64,000 bases of DNA from Rhodanobacter lindaniclasticus (GCF_004799035.1 NZ_MWIO01000026.1:102541-166540); one strand, 5' to 3'; positions 36,981 through 47,170 are shown, counted from the stretch's first letter. Numbers and translations: made by a program. The notes: generated by a model from the sequence alone, not told the origin.

Positions 36981-37850
36981 TCAGTTCGCGGAGGGCTGGC
37001 CCGGTGTCGCCGTGATCAGGCCGATCCGCTGGCCGACCCGAAGGTGCTGTTGCGGGGGCAGCGGATCCACCGTTGCGTTGCCCGGCGGCAACAGCACGAT
37101 CACGGTGGAGCCCATGTTGAAGCGGGCCATCTCGGCGAAGCGCTCCAACGTGACGTCCTGCCCGGCGAACGACTTGCGCCGGATCGACGCGGCGTAGGGC
37201 GGGATCACCAGGCCGTCCCAGACCGTGGCCACCGACGAAACCAGGATCGCGCCCACCATCACCACCACGAAGGGGCCGTGCTCGCCGTCGAAATGGCACA
37301 CCAGCCGCTCGTTGCGCGCGAACAGCCGCGGGATCGCCTCCACCGCGAACGGCGCCACGCTGAAGATGCGTCCGGGCACGTGCACGGTTTCGCGCAAGGT
37401 CCCTTTCAGCGGCATGTGCACGCGATGGTAGTCGCGTGGCGACAGATAAACCGTCACGAAGCTGCCGTTGCGGTACGGCGCGGCGGCGACTTCGTCGCCA
37501 CCGAGCAGTTCGGCGGCGGTGTACTGCTGCCCCTTGGCCTGGAAAATCCGCCCGTCGACGATGGCACCGGCCTGGCTGACGCGGCCGTCGGCGGGCGAGA
37601 GCAGGGCGGCCGGATCGGTATCCGCCTGGCGCGCGCCCGGCTTCAGCTTGCGCGTGAAGAACGCATTGAAGTGCTGGTACGCGAGCGGATCGGGCTGCGC
37701 TGCCTCGGCCATGTCCACGTCGTAGTTGCGCACGATGGTGGCGATCAGCCAGTTCTTCCACGGCGCGAACGTCCAGCGCGTGGCCCAGTAGACCAGGCGC
37801 GACAGGAAGCGGTGCGGGATGGCGTATTGGAGGAATACCTTGAAAGTCAT
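36981..37850 (-). CDS. psd: Phosphatidylserine decarboxylase proenzyme
   Basis: 289 residues. ATG 37850 is preferred ([19 protein letters not shown]). Autocatalytic cleavage site MGST has Ser248, which becomes the pyruvoyl group; supporting blocks are [29 protein letters not shown] and GAILVSSV. It makes phosphatidylethanolamine at the inner membrane. The upstream region carries a palindromic repeat at 37902-38002. Confidence 0.95.
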   Translation of the reverse strand: MTFKVFLQYAIPHRFLSRLVYWATRWTFAPWKNWLIATIVRNYDVDMAEAAQPDPLAYQHFNAFFTRKLKPGARQADTDPAALLSPADGRVSQAGAIVDGRIFQAKGQQYTAAELLGGDEVAAAPYRNGSFVTVYLSPRDYHRVHMPLKGTLRETVHVPGRIFSVAPFAVEAIPRLFARNERLVCHFDGEHGPFVVVMVGAILVSSVATVWDGLVIPPYAASIRRKSFAGQDVTLERFAEMARFNMGSTVIVLLPPGNATVDPLPPQQHLRVGQRIGLITATPGQPSAN

Positions 37851-37901
37851 CGGGGCAGTATAGACGGCAATCCGCGTGGCTTTTCCCATCCACCACCCCA
37901 C

Positions 37902-38002
37902 GCCGTTCACCCTGAGCGTAGGCCCGCAGGGCCGAAGTCGAAGGGTCTCTTCCCTCCGCCCAGACCCTTCGACTCCGCTTCGCTACGCTCAGGGCGAACG
38001 GC
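37902..38002. repeat. Interspersed inverted repeat, GTTCACCCTGAGCGTAG family
   Basis: Left arm 37902-37948 and right arm 37962-38002 are imperfect complements (GCCGTTCACCCTGAGCGTAG against CTACGCTCAGGGCGAACGGC; GTCGAAGGGTCT against AGACCCTTCGAC). Only 13 bases separate them. This long palindrome sits between the divergent psd and prmB genes. Confidence 0.8.
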
Positions 38003-38042
38003 ATGGGGGGCTTCGCGCGTTCGGAGCGAACAGTACGGGGCT

Positions 38043-38048
38043 TATAAT
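38043..38048 (+). promoter_or_regulatory. Candidate -10 element (TATAAT) for prmB
   Basis: Perfect TATAAT 32 bases before GTG 38080, with a weak -35 match TTCGGA at 38020-38025 (17-base spacing). The downstream CGCCGG is the same as at the rimO promoter. Confidence 0.5.
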
Positions 38049-38079
38049 CGCCGGCCGACTTGCCACCTTCCGGATCGCC

Positions 38080-39006
38080 GTGACCGCCGAGCTCGCCACC
38101 ATCATCGACTTCATCCGTTACGGCGCCAGTCGCTTCTCGGCCGCCGGGCTGACCTTCGGGCACAGCCACGACAACCCGATCGACGAGGCCACGCATCTTG
38201 TGCTGGCCAGCCTGCATCTGCCGCCGGACATTCCGCCGGCCTATGGCGCGGGCCGGCTCACCGCCGAGGAGCGGACGAACGTGCTGGCGCTGATCGAGCG
38301 CCGCGTCAACGAGCGCTTGCCGGTGGCCTACCTGGTCGGCGAGACCTGGTTCGCCGGGCTGAAGTTCAAGAGTGACCGCCGTGCGCTGGTACCGCGCTCG
38401 CCGATCGCCGAGCTGATCGAAGCGGGCTTCGCGCCATGGCTGGACGAGCGCCACGTCGAGCGCGCGCTGGATCTGTGCACCGGCTCGGGCTGCATCGGCA
38501 TCGCGATGGCCGAGTACAACCCCGAATGGCAGGTCGACATCGTCGACATCAGCGACGAGGCGCTGTCGCTGGCGCGCGAGAACATCGTGTTCCAGCACGT
38601 CGAAGGCCGGGTCGAGGCGATCCGTTCCGATCTGTTCGCCGGCGTGGCGGGGCGCAAATACGACCTGATCGTGTCCAATCCGCCCTACGTCACCGAGGAC
38701 GAATACGCTGCCTTGCCGGGCGAATACGCGCACGAGCCGAAGCTCGGCCTGACTTCCGGCGTGGACGGCCTGGACCTGTGCCTGCGCATGCTGGACGAGG
38801 CGGCCGACCATCTCACCGACGACGGCTTGCTGATCGTCGAGGTGGGCGAGAGCGAGCACGCGCTGGCCGCGCTGCTGCCGGAAGTGCCGTTCATCTGGAT
38901 CGAGTTCAAGGTCGGCCCGATGGGCGTGTTCGCGCTGGAGCGGCGCGACCTGGTCGAGCATGCCGCCGCGATCCATGCCGCGGCCGCCGCGCGCCGCCCG
39001 GGCTGA
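38080..39006 (+). CDS. prmB: 50S ribosomal protein L3 glutamine methyltransferase
   Basis: 308 residues. GTG 38080 gives the usual PrmB N-terminus (TAELATIIDFIRYGASRF). SAM motif I LDLCTGSGCIG and the catalytic SNPPYV (residues 199-204) are present; DEAL in motif II and the N-terminal substrate domain fit PrmB better than PrmC. It methylates a Gln of L3. The GNAT gene starts 3 bases later. Confidence 0.94.
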   Translation: MTAELATIIDFIRYGASRFSAAGLTFGHSHDNPIDEATHLVLASLHLPPDIPPAYGAGRLTAEERTNVLALIERRVNERLPVAYLVGETWFAGLKFKSDRRALVPRSPIAELIEAGFAPWLDERHVERALDLCTGSGCIGIAMAEYNPEWQVDIVDISDEALSLARENIVFQHVEGRVEAIRSDLFAGVAGRKYDLIVSNPPYVTEDEYAALPGEYAHEPKLGLTSGVDGLDLCLRMLDEAADHLTDDGLLIVEVGESEHALAALLPEVPFIWIEFKVGPMGVFALERRDLVEHAAAIHAAAAARRPG

Positions 39007-39009
39007 GCG

Positions 39010-39549
39010 ATGGAGCTGGTCACGACGCGATTGCGGATCGACGCGTTGCGCCCTGACGACGCCGCGGCACTGTTTGCCGTGCGCAGCGATCCCGCGGTGG
39101 CCCGTTACCAGGGCTGGCGGCCCGCCGACCTTGCCGACGCGCATGCCTTCATCGACCGGCAATCGCCCGCGGCGACTCCGACGGGCTGGTTCCAGCGCGC
39201 GATCCGCCTGCGCGATGACGGTCGGCTGATCGGCGACCTCGGCGTGAACCTGCCCGAGGATGCGATGGAATCGGTCGAGTTCGGCATCAGTCTCGCGCCG
39301 GCCGTGCAGGGCCACGGCTACGCCGGCGAAGCCGTGCGCGCCCTGTTCGGGCAGGTATTCGGCCCGTGGCGTCGGCACCGCATCCACGCCTCGGTCGACC
39401 CGCGCAACCAGGCCTGCCTCGCCCTGCTGCGTTCGCTGGGCATGCGCCAGGAAGCCCATCACCGCGAGAGCCTGTGGCTGCACGGCGAATGGGTCGACGA
39501 CGTGGTCTTCGCCATGCTCTCCCGCGATTGGCTGGCGACAGAACGGTAG
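39010..39549 (+). CDS. GNAT family N-acetyltransferase
   Basis: 179 residues. RimJ/RimL-like: N-terminus [36 protein letters not shown], then SISLAP-type strand and acetyl-CoA loop [13 protein letters not shown], and [20 protein letters not shown]. The acceptor is unknown; its position after prmB suggests co-expression. The TAG stop is formed by the repeat at 39546-39632. Confidence 0.9.
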   Translation: MELVTTRLRIDALRPDDAAALFAVRSDPAVARYQGWRPADLADAHAFIDRQSPAATPTGWFQRAIRLRDDGRLIGDLGVNLPEDAMESVEFGISLAPAVQGHGYAGEAVRALFGQVFGPWRRHRIHASVDPRNQACLALLRSLGMRQEAHHRESLWLHGEWVDDVVFAMLSRDWLATER

Positions 39550-39632
39550 GAGCCCGCTCGCGGGCGATGCTTCCTTGCCGGGAATAGGGAGTCGCAAAAG
39601 CTCAAAAGCATCGCCCGCGAGCGGGCTCCTAC
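39546..39632. repeat. REPIN-like inverted repeat, GTAGGAGCCCGC family (copy 2)
   Basis: Perfect 27-base arms 39546-39572 and 39606-39632 with a 33-base spacer. The arm differs from copy 1 at the central dinucleotide (GCTCGC instead of GCTGGC). As in copy 1 the left arm provides the stop codon of the preceding CDS. Confidence 0.85.
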
Positions 39633-39679
39633 AGAAAGGGTGGTGCCGGTATGCTTGGGGCTTTGATCCCGGACGCGCC

Positions 39680-40768
39680 ATGTCCAGCAATTCCTTCGGC
39701 AAGCTGTTCACCGTCACCACCTTCGGCGAAAGCCACGGGCCAGCGATCGGCTGCGTGATCGACGGCTGTCCGCCGGGGCTGGCGATCGCGCCGGAGGAGT
39801 TTCGCCACGATCTCGAGCGCCGCGCCACCGGGCGCAGCCGCTACACCTCGCAGCGGCACGAGGCGGACGAGGTGGAGATCCTCTCCGGGGTCTACCGGGG
39901 CCAGACCACCGGTACGCCGATCGCGCTGCTGATCCGCAACACCGACCAGCGCAGCAAGGACTACGGCGAGATCGAGCAGACCTTCCGCCCCGGTCATGCC
40001 GACTACACCTACTGGCAGAAATATGGCATCCGCGACCCGCGCGGCGGCGGGCGCTCCTCGGCGCGCGAGACCACCATGCGCGTGGCTGCCGCGGTGGTCG
40101 CCAAGAAGTGGCTGGCCGAGCATCACGGTGTGCGCGTGCGCGGTTATCTGGCGCAGATCGGCGGGGTCGTGCCGGACGCGTTCGACTGGGAGGCGGTGGA
40201 GCAGAACCCGTTCTTCTGGCCCGACGCTGCCCAGGTGCCGGCGCTGGAGGATTACATCAACAAGCTGCGCAAGTCCGGTGACTCGGTCGGCGCGCGCGTC
40301 AACGTGGTCGCCGACGGCGTGCCGCCGGGTTGGGGCGAACCGATCTACGGCAAGCTGGACGGCGACCTCGCCGCGGCGCTGATGTCGATCAACGCAGTCA
40401 AGGGTGTGGAGATCGGCGACGGTTTCGCCGCCGTCGCCCAGCGCGGCAGCGAACATCGCGACGAGATGCATTTGGACGGCTTTACGTCCAATCATGCCGG
40501 CGGTATCCTCGGCGGCATCAGCAGTGGCCAGCCGGTCACCGCTTCCATCGCGTTGAAGCCCACGTCCAGCATCCTGATTCCCGGCCACAGCGTGAACCTG
40601 GCCGGCGAGCCGGTGGACGTGGTCACCAAGGGGCGGCACGACCCCTGCGTCGGCATCCGCGCCACGCCCATCGCCGAAGCGATGGTGGCGTTGGTGCTGA
40701 TGGACCATGCCTTGCGCCATCGGGCGCAGTGCGGCGACGTGGGGCCGGTGGCGCCACGCATCGCCTGA
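39680..40768 (+). CDS. aroC: Chorismate synthase
   Basis: 362 residues, normal length. Signatures: [54 protein letters not shown] and [21 protein letters not shown] (here AAA). Uses reduced FMN to convert EPSP to chorismate, the precursor of tryptophan made by the trp genes downstream. Preceded by the REPIN-like repeat. Confidence 0.98.
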   Translation: MSSNSFGKLFTVTTFGESHGPAIGCVIDGCPPGLAIAPEEFRHDLERRATGRSRYTSQRHEADEVEILSGVYRGQTTGTPIALLIRNTDQRSKDYGEIEQTFRPGHADYTYWQKYGIRDPRGGGRSSARETTMRVAAAVVAKKWLAEHHGVRVRGYLAQIGGVVPDAFDWEAVEQNPFFWPDAAQVPALEDYINKLRKSGDSVGARVNVVADGVPPGWGEPIYGKLDGDLAAALMSINAVKGVEIGDGFAAVAQRGSEHRDEMHLDGFTSNHAGGILGGISSGQPVTASIALKPTSSILIPGHSVNLAGEPVDVVTKGRHDPCVGIRATPIAEAMVALVLMDHALRHRAQCGDVGPVAPRIA

Positions 40769-40797
40769 GGTCCAACCACCGCCACCGGAATCGTTCG

Positions 40798-41787
40798 ATG
40801 ACCGACAAGCCGCGCGTCTGGGTGTCCCGCCCCACCTTCCCCGGTGTCATTGCCCGGCTGGAGCCGCATTTCGAGGTGACTGTCGAGGACACCGAACGCA
40901 AGCTCGGTCCGTCCGAACTGGCCGCCCGGCTGGCGAGGCAGGACGCCGTGATCGTGGGCCTCAAGGACCGCATCGGCGCGGCCGAAGTCGGTGCCGCCGA
41001 GCGCCTGCGCATCGTGGCCAACCTGGCGGTGGGCTACGACAACATCGACGTCGATGCGATGAGCGCCGCCGGCATCGCGGTCTCCAACACCGCCGACGTG
41101 CTCAACGAGAGCGTGGCGGACTACGCCTGGGCGCTGTTGCTGGGCGCGGCCCGGCGCATGACCGCGGCAGAGCGCTGGCTGCGCGCCGGCCACTGGCATG
41201 CGACCGAGTTCAAGGCCTGGCTGGGCAGCGACGTGCGTGGTCGCACCCTGGGCATCCTCGGCATGGGTCGCATCGGCCAGGCCATTGCCCATCGCGCGGT
41301 CGGCTTCGGCATGCCGGTGATCTATCACAACCGCTCGCCACTGCCCGAGGCGGTCGAGCGCGCCTGCCACGCGCGCCACGTCGACAAGGCGCAGTTGCTG
41401 GGCGAGTCCGATTTCCTGGTGCTGGCCTTGCCGCTGACCCCGCGCACCCGGCATGCCGTCGGCGCGCCTGAACTGGCTCTGATGAAGCCGACCGCGCTGC
41501 TGATCAATATCGCCCGCGGTGGCATCGTCGACGACGCCGCGCTGGCCGCGGCGTTGCGCGACCGCCGCCTGGCCGGCGCGGCGCTGGACGTGTTCGAGGG
41601 CGAACCGAAGCTGCATCCGGCACTGCTGACGCTCGACAACGTGGTGCTCAGCCCGCATATCGCCAGCGCCACGACCGAAACCCGCCGCGCGATGACCTCG
41701 GTGGCGGTGGACAATGTGCTGGCGCTGTTCGGCCACGGCCCCCATGCCGGACGGCCGCCCAACATCGTCAATCCGAACGTGCTGTAA
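40798..41787 (+). CDS. D-2-hydroxyacid dehydrogenase (glyoxylate/hydroxypyruvate reductase-like)
   Basis: 329 residues. NAD-binding LGILGMGRIGQAIAHRAVGF. Catalytic Arg (INIARGGIVDD), Glu and His (LSPHIASAT) are in the expected order. The form resembles GyaR-type glyoxylate reductases. It lies 29 bases after aroC; possibly in the same transcription unit as aroC and asd. Confidence 0.92.
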   Translation: MTDKPRVWVSRPTFPGVIARLEPHFEVTVEDTERKLGPSELAARLARQDAVIVGLKDRIGAAEVGAAERLRIVANLAVGYDNIDVDAMSAAGIAVSNTADVLNESVADYAWALLLGAARRMTAAERWLRAGHWHATEFKAWLGSDVRGRTLGILGMGRIGQAIAHRAVGFGMPVIYHNRSPLPEAVERACHARHVDKAQLLGESDFLVLALPLTPRTRHAVGAPELALMKPTALLINIARGGIVDDAALAAALRDRRLAGAALDVFEGEPKLHPALLTLDNVVLSPHIASATTETRRAMTSVAVDNVLALFGHGPHAGRPPNIVNPNVL

Positions 41788-41821
41788 GCGGTACGCCTCT
41801 TTCTCCCGAGCAGACCATCCC

Positions 41822-42853
41822 ATGAGTCAGAAGAGCAGTTACAAGGTCGCCATGGTCGGCGCCACCGGTGCCGTCGGTGAAACCCTGCTGGCGATCCTCG
41901 CCGAGCGCGAGTTCCCGGTCAGCGAACTGGTGCCGCTGGCCAGCGAACGTTCGGCCGGCGAGCGGATCTCCTTCGGCGGCAAGCAGGTCACCGTGCAGTT
42001 GCTGGACGGTTACGATTTCGCCGGCGTGGACATCGCGTTCTTCTCCGCCGGCGGCTCGGTCAGCCGCGAGCACGCGCCGCGGGCGGCGGCGGCCGGTGCG
42101 GTGGTGATCGACAACACTTCCGAGTTCCGCTATCAGGACGACATCCCGCTGGTGATCAGCGAGGTCAACCCGCACGCGATCGCCCAGTACACCAACCGCG
42201 GCATCATCGCCAACCCGAATTGCTCGACCATGCAGATGCTGGTGGCGTTGGCGCCGATCCACCGCGCCGTGCAGATCGAGCGGATCAACGTGGCCACCTA
42301 CCAGTCGGTTTCCGGTGCCGGCCGCAGCGGGATGGAGGAGCTCGGGCGCGAGACCGCGGCCCTGCTGAACTTCCAAAGCGTGGAGCCGGGCAAGAAATTT
42401 CCGGTGCAGATCGCGTTCAATGTGATCCCGCAGATCGACGACTTCCAGCCCAACGGTTACACCAAGGAAGAGATGAAGCTGGTGTGGGAGACCCGCAAGA
42501 TCCTGGAGGACGAGTCGATCCAGGTGAACCCGACCGCGGTACGCGTGCCGGTGTTCTATGGCCATTCCGAGGCGGTGCACATCGAGACCAGCGACAAGAT
42601 CACCGTCGACGAGGCCCGCGAGCTGCTGCGCCAGGCGCCGGGCGTGGTGCTGATGGACGAGCGCAAGCCGGCCGGTTATCCGACCCCGGTGGCGCAGGCC
42701 GCGGGCACCGACGGCGTGTTCGTCGGGCGCATCCGCGAGGACATCTCGCACGAGCGCGGGCTGGACCTGTGGGTCGTCTCGGACAACATCCGCAAGGGTG
42801 CGGCGTTGAATGCGGTACAGATTGCCGAGTTGCTGATCGAGGATTTTCTCTGA
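41822..42853 (+). CDS. asd: Aspartate-semialdehyde dehydrogenase
   Basis: 343 residues. N-terminal GATGAVGETLLAILAER, catalytic Cys134 in NPNCSTMQM, and VSGAGRSGMEEL. The length and motifs fit the short (Usg/Asd2-type) enzyme found in pseudomonads and xanthomonads. It makes aspartate semialdehyde for lysine, threonine and methionine. A small coiled-coil gene and fimV follow it. Confidence 0.96.
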   Translation: MSQKSSYKVAMVGATGAVGETLLAILAEREFPVSELVPLASERSAGERISFGGKQVTVQLLDGYDFAGVDIAFFSAGGSVSREHAPRAAAAGAVVIDNTSEFRYQDDIPLVISEVNPHAIAQYTNRGIIANPNCSTMQMLVALAPIHRAVQIERINVATYQSVSGAGRSGMEELGRETAALLNFQSVEPGKKFPVQIAFNVIPQIDDFQPNGYTKEEMKLVWETRKILEDESIQVNPTAVRVPVFYGHSEAVHIETSDKITVDEARELLRQAPGVVLMDERKPAGYPTPVAQAAGTDGVFVGRIREDISHERGLDLWVVSDNIRKGAALNAVQIAELLIEDFL

Positions 42854-42855
42854 CC

Positions 42856-43152
42856 ATGCCTGTCCCGCCACTTCTCGCCGTCATCGGCATCTTGCTGGGC
42901 GCGCCGGCCTGGGCCGCACCGCCGGCCGGCGTGGCCCGCGCCAGTTCGGCGTCCGCGCATGTGCTGCCGACCGTGCGGCAGCGCATGCAGCACGACCAGG
43001 TCGAGGTGACGCGTCTGCAGAAGGAGGTGGCGCGCCAGGAATCGGCCAGCCAGCGCGCCAGCCGGCAGCTGGAGCAGCAGGATGCGAAAATAGCCGAGTT
43101 GCGCCGCCAGCTGTCGAAGTTGCGGGCCGAGGCGCCTGCCGACCAGCCATGA
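42856..43152 (+). CDS. Small exported coiled-coil protein
   Basis: 98 residues. A signal peptide (MPVPPLLAVIGILLGAPAWA) is followed by a charged coiled-coil region (RLQKEVARQESASQRASRQ ... IAELRRQLSKLRAE). The ATG begins 2 bases after the asd stop. It lies between asd and fimV, which suggests a link to envelope/pilus assembly, but no function is known. Confidence 0.65.
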   Translation: MPVPPLLAVIGILLGAPAWAAPPAGVARASSASAHVLPTVRQRMQHDQVEVTRLQKEVARQESASQRASRQLEQQDAKIAELRRQLSKLRAEAPADQP

Positions 43153-43211
43153 AGTCGCGCCCGGGGCAAGAACCGGCAGCAGCAATGTGTCGCAAGTATT
43201 CGCCGCAGCTA

Positions 43212-43240
43212 TTGTTGATTGCCCTTCTTGTAACTAAAGT
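43212..43240 (+). promoter_or_regulatory. Candidate fimV promoter
   Basis: TTGTTG (43212-43217) and TAAAGT (43235-43240) are 17 bases apart, in the 170-base space before fimV. The remainder of that space shows no other clear element. Confidence 0.4.
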
Positions 43241-43322
43241 GGCGGCACGGTGACGCGGCCGCCGCCTTGGTGGCGGCATCTTTTCAACAAGAAAGCGTCA
43301 GGGATTGTTCGGGGGATCATGC

Positions 43323-45647
43323 ATGAATCGTTCGTTGAAGTTGTCGATGCTGGTGGCACTGGCGCTGGGGAGCAGTCAGCTCCTGGCACTGGACCTGGGT
43401 CAGGTCCAGGTCAAGTCGGCGCTGGGACAGCCGCTGCTGGCGGAGATTCCGCTGCACCCGGCCAACCCGGCCGAATTGCAGGGCCTTACGGTGAAGCTCG
43501 CCTCCAGCGAGCAGTTCGCCCGGGCCGGCATCGTGGGCGGGCGCACCGATATTCCGCTGCATTTCAGCGTGGCCGCCGGCGCGCATCCGGTGATCCGCAT
43601 CACCAGCAGCGTGCCGGTGAACGATCCCTACCTCGACCTCCTCATTGAAGTGGACGGAAAGGACGGGCCCAGCGTACGGGAGTACGCGATCCTGCTCGAT
43701 CCGCCCGGGACGCATTCGGCGGTCGCGGCGGTCGCGGCTCCGGCTCCCGCGGTGTCGCCGCGTCAGGCCAGCCCGACCCCCCGTCCCGCGCAGAGTGCGC
43801 CCGCCAAGGCATCGCAGCCGGCGCCGGTCACCCGTGCGCCGACTCCCGCGGCCGTCCAGAATGGCCGTTTCCCGGTCCAGAGCGGGCAGACGCTGTCGGG
43901 TATCGCCCGCAGCGTGGCACCGGCCGGGGTCGACGTGCGCCAGATGATGCTGGCCCTGCAGCAGGCCAACCCCGATGCGTTCTACCGCGACAACATCAAT
44001 GCCTTGAAGAGCGGCGTGGTGCTGCGCGTGCCCACCGCTTCCGAGGCGCAGGCCATGACCCTGGCTGCGGCGGCGGCCGAGGTGAGCCGGCAGAACAGCG
44101 ACTGGCGCGCCGGCACGCCGGGCAGCCCCGCCGTGGTGGCGGACGCCGCCACGCGTGCCTCCTCCTCGGGTTCGCCCACCACCGGCACGGCCGGCAACGA
44201 GGACCGACTGGCCCTGGTGCCTCCGCAGGCGGGTGGCGCCGCGGCCGGTGGACAGTCCGCCGGCAAGGCCGACCAGTCGGCCGCCAGCCTGCGCGACGAG
44301 CTGCTGCGCAGCCGCGAGGGCCTGGCCAGCCTGAAGCAGCAGAGCGATGACCTGAAGGCGCGGCTGAAAGACCTCAATGACATCAACACCAAGAACGAAC
44401 ACCTGCTTTCGCTGAAGGACAGCGAGATCGCCGAACTGCAGGCCAAGTTGGCCGCGGCACGCAAGGCCTCCGGCGCCCCGGCTACCGCCCCGGCCGCTGC
44501 CGGCACGGCCGCCGCCGAGCCTCTGGCAGTGGAACCGGTGGTGGCGACCGCGGGCAGCAGCGCCGAGGTCGGCGAGAGCCCACTGGCTTCGGCAGCCTCC
44601 GCTTCCGGCGTCGCGCCCGCGGCTTCGGTGGCGGGCATGGCGCCGGCATCGGCCGGGTCGGCGTCGCTGGCCATGGCCGGCACGGCGGCTGTCGTCACGC
44701 CGGCACCGGCAGCCGCATCAACCGCTGCGACCGAGCCTGCAGCGACGCCCGTGCCCGCGTCCGCTCCCGCTCGCGTGGTGGAGCAGCCGTGGTACATGCA
44801 GACCTGGGCCTGGGCCGCTGCAGCCGGTGCGGTGATCGTGCTGATCCTGCTGGCTGTCCTCGGTCGTCGCCGCAAGCCCGCTGCTGCGGCCAAGGCGGGG
44901 TCCTCCCTGGCGGATCGTTTCGGAGCCACGCCGCCGGCGGATGACGACGACCTGCTTGCCGATGGCGATACCGACCAGGAGCAACTGCTCGACCAGCTGG
45001 CCGAGCACCCGGACGACATCTACCTGCATCTCGAGCTGGTCACCCTGTATTACTCGCGGCGTGACGTGGAGCGCTTCGAGGCCGCGGCCGAGGCGATGCA
45101 TGCGCACATTACCGATCCGGCGCAGGACGAGTGGCAGGACGTGGTGCACATGGGCGAGGACCTCGCGCCGGAACACCCCTTGTTCGACCACCATGCGGAA
45201 CCCGCGGACGTCGATCCCGAGGCGGCGCAGGCGTTCGACATCGACGACTATGCCGACGACAGCGATGCGCCCACCGTGGTTTCCTCGCTGCCGCCCTCGC
45301 TGCCTGCCAGCGGGAAGAAGGTCACCGGGTACAGTTTCGATTTCGACCTGACCCAGCCCGCGGCGGGCGAATCGCGCACGCCGCCGCCGGCAACGGCGGA
45401 CGACGTGACCGTGGTCAAGCCGCACGCCGAGCCGAAGGCTTCGTGGGATGCGCCGGAAACCGGCGCGCCCGCGGCGGAATCGGTCGAGTTCAGCGACGAT
45501 CCGGTCGATACCAAGCTCGACCTGGCGCGCGCCTATCTCGACATGGGCGATGCCGATGGTGCTCGCGCGATGCTCGGCGAAGTTCTCAAGGAAGGCAGCC
45601 AGATGCAGCGTGACGTGGCGCGCAAACTGCTCGACGGTCTGGGCTGA
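43323..45647 (+). CDS. fimV: FimV-like pilus-assembly/polar hub protein
   Basis: 774 residues. Signal peptide, then the FimV N-terminal domain (LDLGQVQVKSALGQPLLAEI ... YLDLLIEVDG). A LysM-like segment (FPVQSGQTLSGIARS) lies at about 190, followed by a coiled coil (REGLASLKQQSDDLKARLKD) and an Ala/Pro-rich linker. One transmembrane helix (WAWAAAAGAVIVLILLAVLG) leads to a cytoplasmic acidic half and a C-terminal FimV/TPR-like end (DLARAYLDMGDADGARAMLG). It organises type IV pili and polar signalling. Position between asd and truA is conserved in the group. Confidence 0.95.
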   Translation: MNRSLKLSMLVALALGSSQLLALDLGQVQVKSALGQPLLAEIPLHPANPAELQGLTVKLASSEQFARAGIVGGRTDIPLHFSVAAGAHPVIRITSSVPVNDPYLDLLIEVDGKDGPSVREYAILLDPPGTHSAVAAVAAPAPAVSPRQASPTPRPAQSAPAKASQPAPVTRAPTPAAVQNGRFPVQSGQTLSGIARSVAPAGVDVRQMMLALQQANPDAFYRDNINALKSGVVLRVPTASEAQAMTLAAAAAEVSRQNSDWRAGTPGSPAVVADAATRASSSGSPTTGTAGNEDRLALVPPQAGGAAAGGQSAGKADQSAASLRDELLRSREGLASLKQQSDDLKARLKDLNDINTKNEHLLSLKDSEIAELQAKLAAARKASGAPATAPAAAGTAAAEPLAVEPVVATAGSSAEVGESPLASAASASGVAPAASVAGMAPASAGSASLAMAGTAAVVTPAPAAASTAATEPAATPVPASAPARVVEQPWYMQTWAWAAAAGAVIVLILLAVLGRRRKPAAAAKAGSSLADRFGATPPADDDDLLADGDTDQEQLLDQLAEHPDDIYLHLELVTLYYSRRDVERFEAAAEAMHAHITDPAQDEWQDVVHMGEDLAPEHPLFDHHAEPADVDPEAAQAFDIDDYADDSDAPTVVSSLPPSLPASGKKVTGYSFDFDLTQPAAGESRTPPPATADDVTVVKPHAEPKASWDAPETGAPAAESVEFSDDPVDTKLDLARAYLDMGDADGARAMLGEVLKEGSQMQRDVARKLLDGLG

Positions 45648-45673
45648 GGGCGCCTCGCGCGCGGGATGAAAAC

Positions 45674-45702
45674 CGGGCCGGCCTTGCCGGCCCGATTTCT
45701 TT
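45674..45702 (+). terminator. Intrinsic terminator after fimV
   Basis: CGGGCCGGC-CTT-GCCGGCCCG is a perfect 9-bp stem with a three-base loop, followed by ATTTCTTTT. It lies 26 bases after the fimV stop, so fimV and truA are probably separate units. Confidence 0.85.
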
Positions 45703-45764
45703 TCGGCGGATGGGCGTCGCCCGCCTGCTAATCTTTGACGCTTTCCTGAAGATCTGCGGCATCC

Positions 45765-46532
45765 ATGCGCATCGCCCTCGGCATCGAGTATGACGGCACC
45801 GATTTCTACGGCTGGCAGCGCCTGACCGAAGGGGTGAGCGTGCAGGGTGCGGTCGAACAGGCGCTGACGAGGGTCGCGGACCATCCGGTGCAGGTGAGTT
45901 GCGCGGGCCGCACCGACGCCGGCGTCCACGGGCGTTGCCAGGTGGTGCATTTCGATACCGACGCGCGCCGCGAAATGCGGGGCTGGGTGCTCGGCGCCTG
46001 CTCGAACCTGCCGACCAGCGTGGCCGTGTTGTGGGCGCAGCCGGTGCCGGACAGTTTCCATGCGCGTTTCTCCGCGCGCAGCCGCCGTTATCGCTACCAC
46101 CTTCTCAACCGGCCGGTGCGCGCGGCGCTGGACGCTCGCTACGTCACCTGGGAGCGCCTGCCGCTGGACGCCGCGCGCATGCACGAAGCCGCACAGGCCT
46201 TGCTGGGCGAACACGACTTCAGCGCGTTCCGCGCCTTGTCCTGCCAGGCGCCGCACCCGCGCCGCAGCGTGCTGGCGGTCGGCGTCCGGCGCGAGAACGA
46301 GCAGGTGTTCGTCGACATCGAAGCCAATGCGTTCCTGCACCACATGGTGCGCAACATCGTCGGCTCGCTGCTGCTGATCGGCCGTGGCGAGCAACCGGTG
46401 GAATGGCTGGGTGAATTGCTGGCCGGCCGCGACCGGCAGGTGGCCGGGCCCACGGCAGCGGCGTCCGGCCTGACCTTCGTTGGCCCGCGCTACGAGGCAC
46501 ACTGGGGATTGCCGCTCGAGGTGAGCCAATGA
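45765..46532 (+). CDS. truA: tRNA pseudouridine(38-40) synthase
   Basis: 255 residues. The N-terminus [16 protein letters not shown] and the catalytic-Asp block [19 protein letters not shown] are diagnostic, with [12 protein letters not shown] and FRALSCQA following. It modifies the anticodon stem of many tRNAs. The stop overlaps trpF by 4 bases. Confidence 0.97.
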   Translation: MRIALGIEYDGTDFYGWQRLTEGVSVQGAVEQALTRVADHPVQVSCAGRTDAGVHGRCQVVHFDTDARREMRGWVLGACSNLPTSVAVLWAQPVPDSFHARFSARSRRYRYHLLNRPVRAALDARYVTWERLPLDAARMHEAAQALLGEHDFSAFRALSCQAPHPRRSVLAVGVRRENEQVFVDIEANAFLHHMVRNIVGSLLLIGRGEQPVEWLGELLAGRDRQVAGPTAAASGLTFVGPRYEAHWGLPLEVSQ

Positions 46533-47170
46533 CCCGCATCAAATGCTGCGGCATGACTCGCGTCGAGGACGCGCTGCTCGCCGCGCGGCTCGGCGCCGAT
46601 GCGATCGGCCTGGTGTTCACCACGCGCAGCAAGCGGCGGGTGACGCTGGCGCGTGCGCGCGAGATCGTCGCGGCGCTGCCGCCGTTCATCGCCACGGTCG
46701 CCCTGTTCATGGACGACGCGACGGCGCGGGTGCAGCAGGTGGTTGATGAGGTCGCTCCCACGCTGCTGCAGTTTCATGGCCGCGAAAGCGATGACTGGTG
46801 CGCACAGTTCGGTCGTCCCTTCCTGAAGGCGATCGCGATGGGCGAGGGGGCCTCTGCGCTGCCGCGCCTGCGCGATTACCCCCGCGCCGCCGGCCTGTTG
46901 CTGGACGGCCATGCGGCGGGCGAGGCGGGCGGCAGCGGCAGGGCGTTCGACTGGTCGTTGCTGCCGGGCGACCTCGCACAGCCGATGATCCTGGCCGGCG
47001 GACTGCATGCCGGCAACGTCGGCGATGCGGTGCGCACGGTATGCCCGTGGGCGGTGGATGTGGCCAGCGGGGTGGAATCGACACCGGGGATCAAGGATGC
47101 GGCGCGGCTCGAAGCCTTCATTCGCGCGGTGCGTGCGGCCGATGCGGAACAGGTGGCATGCCGGGCGTGA
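46529..47170 (+). CDS. trpF: Phosphoribosylanthranilate isomerase
   Basis: 213 residues. [20 protein letters not shown] contains the catalytic Cys; [24 protein letters not shown] and the phosphate-binding end [15 protein letters not shown] complete the family. It isomerises PRA in tryptophan synthesis. Overlaps the cupin gene by 13 bases and truA by 4. Confidence 0.96.
   Translation: MTRIKCCGMTRVEDALLAARLGADAIGLVFTTRSKRRVTLARAREIVAALPPFIATVALFMDDATARVQQVVDEVAPTLLQFHGRESDDWCAQFGRPFLKAIAMGEGASALPRLRDYPRAAGLLLDGHAAGEAGGSGRAFDWSLLPGDLAQPMILAGGLHAGNVGDAVRTVCPWAVDVASGVESTPGIKDAARLEAFIRAVRAADAEQVACRA

Noticed and set aside
36961..39828. A 955-codon minus-strand open frame across psd, the repeat, prmB and the GNAT gene
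   Set aside because: It joins psd-like sequence read out of frame with antisense of prmB and GNAT; His/Val/Gln-rich composition is typical of antisense shadows in high-GC DNA.
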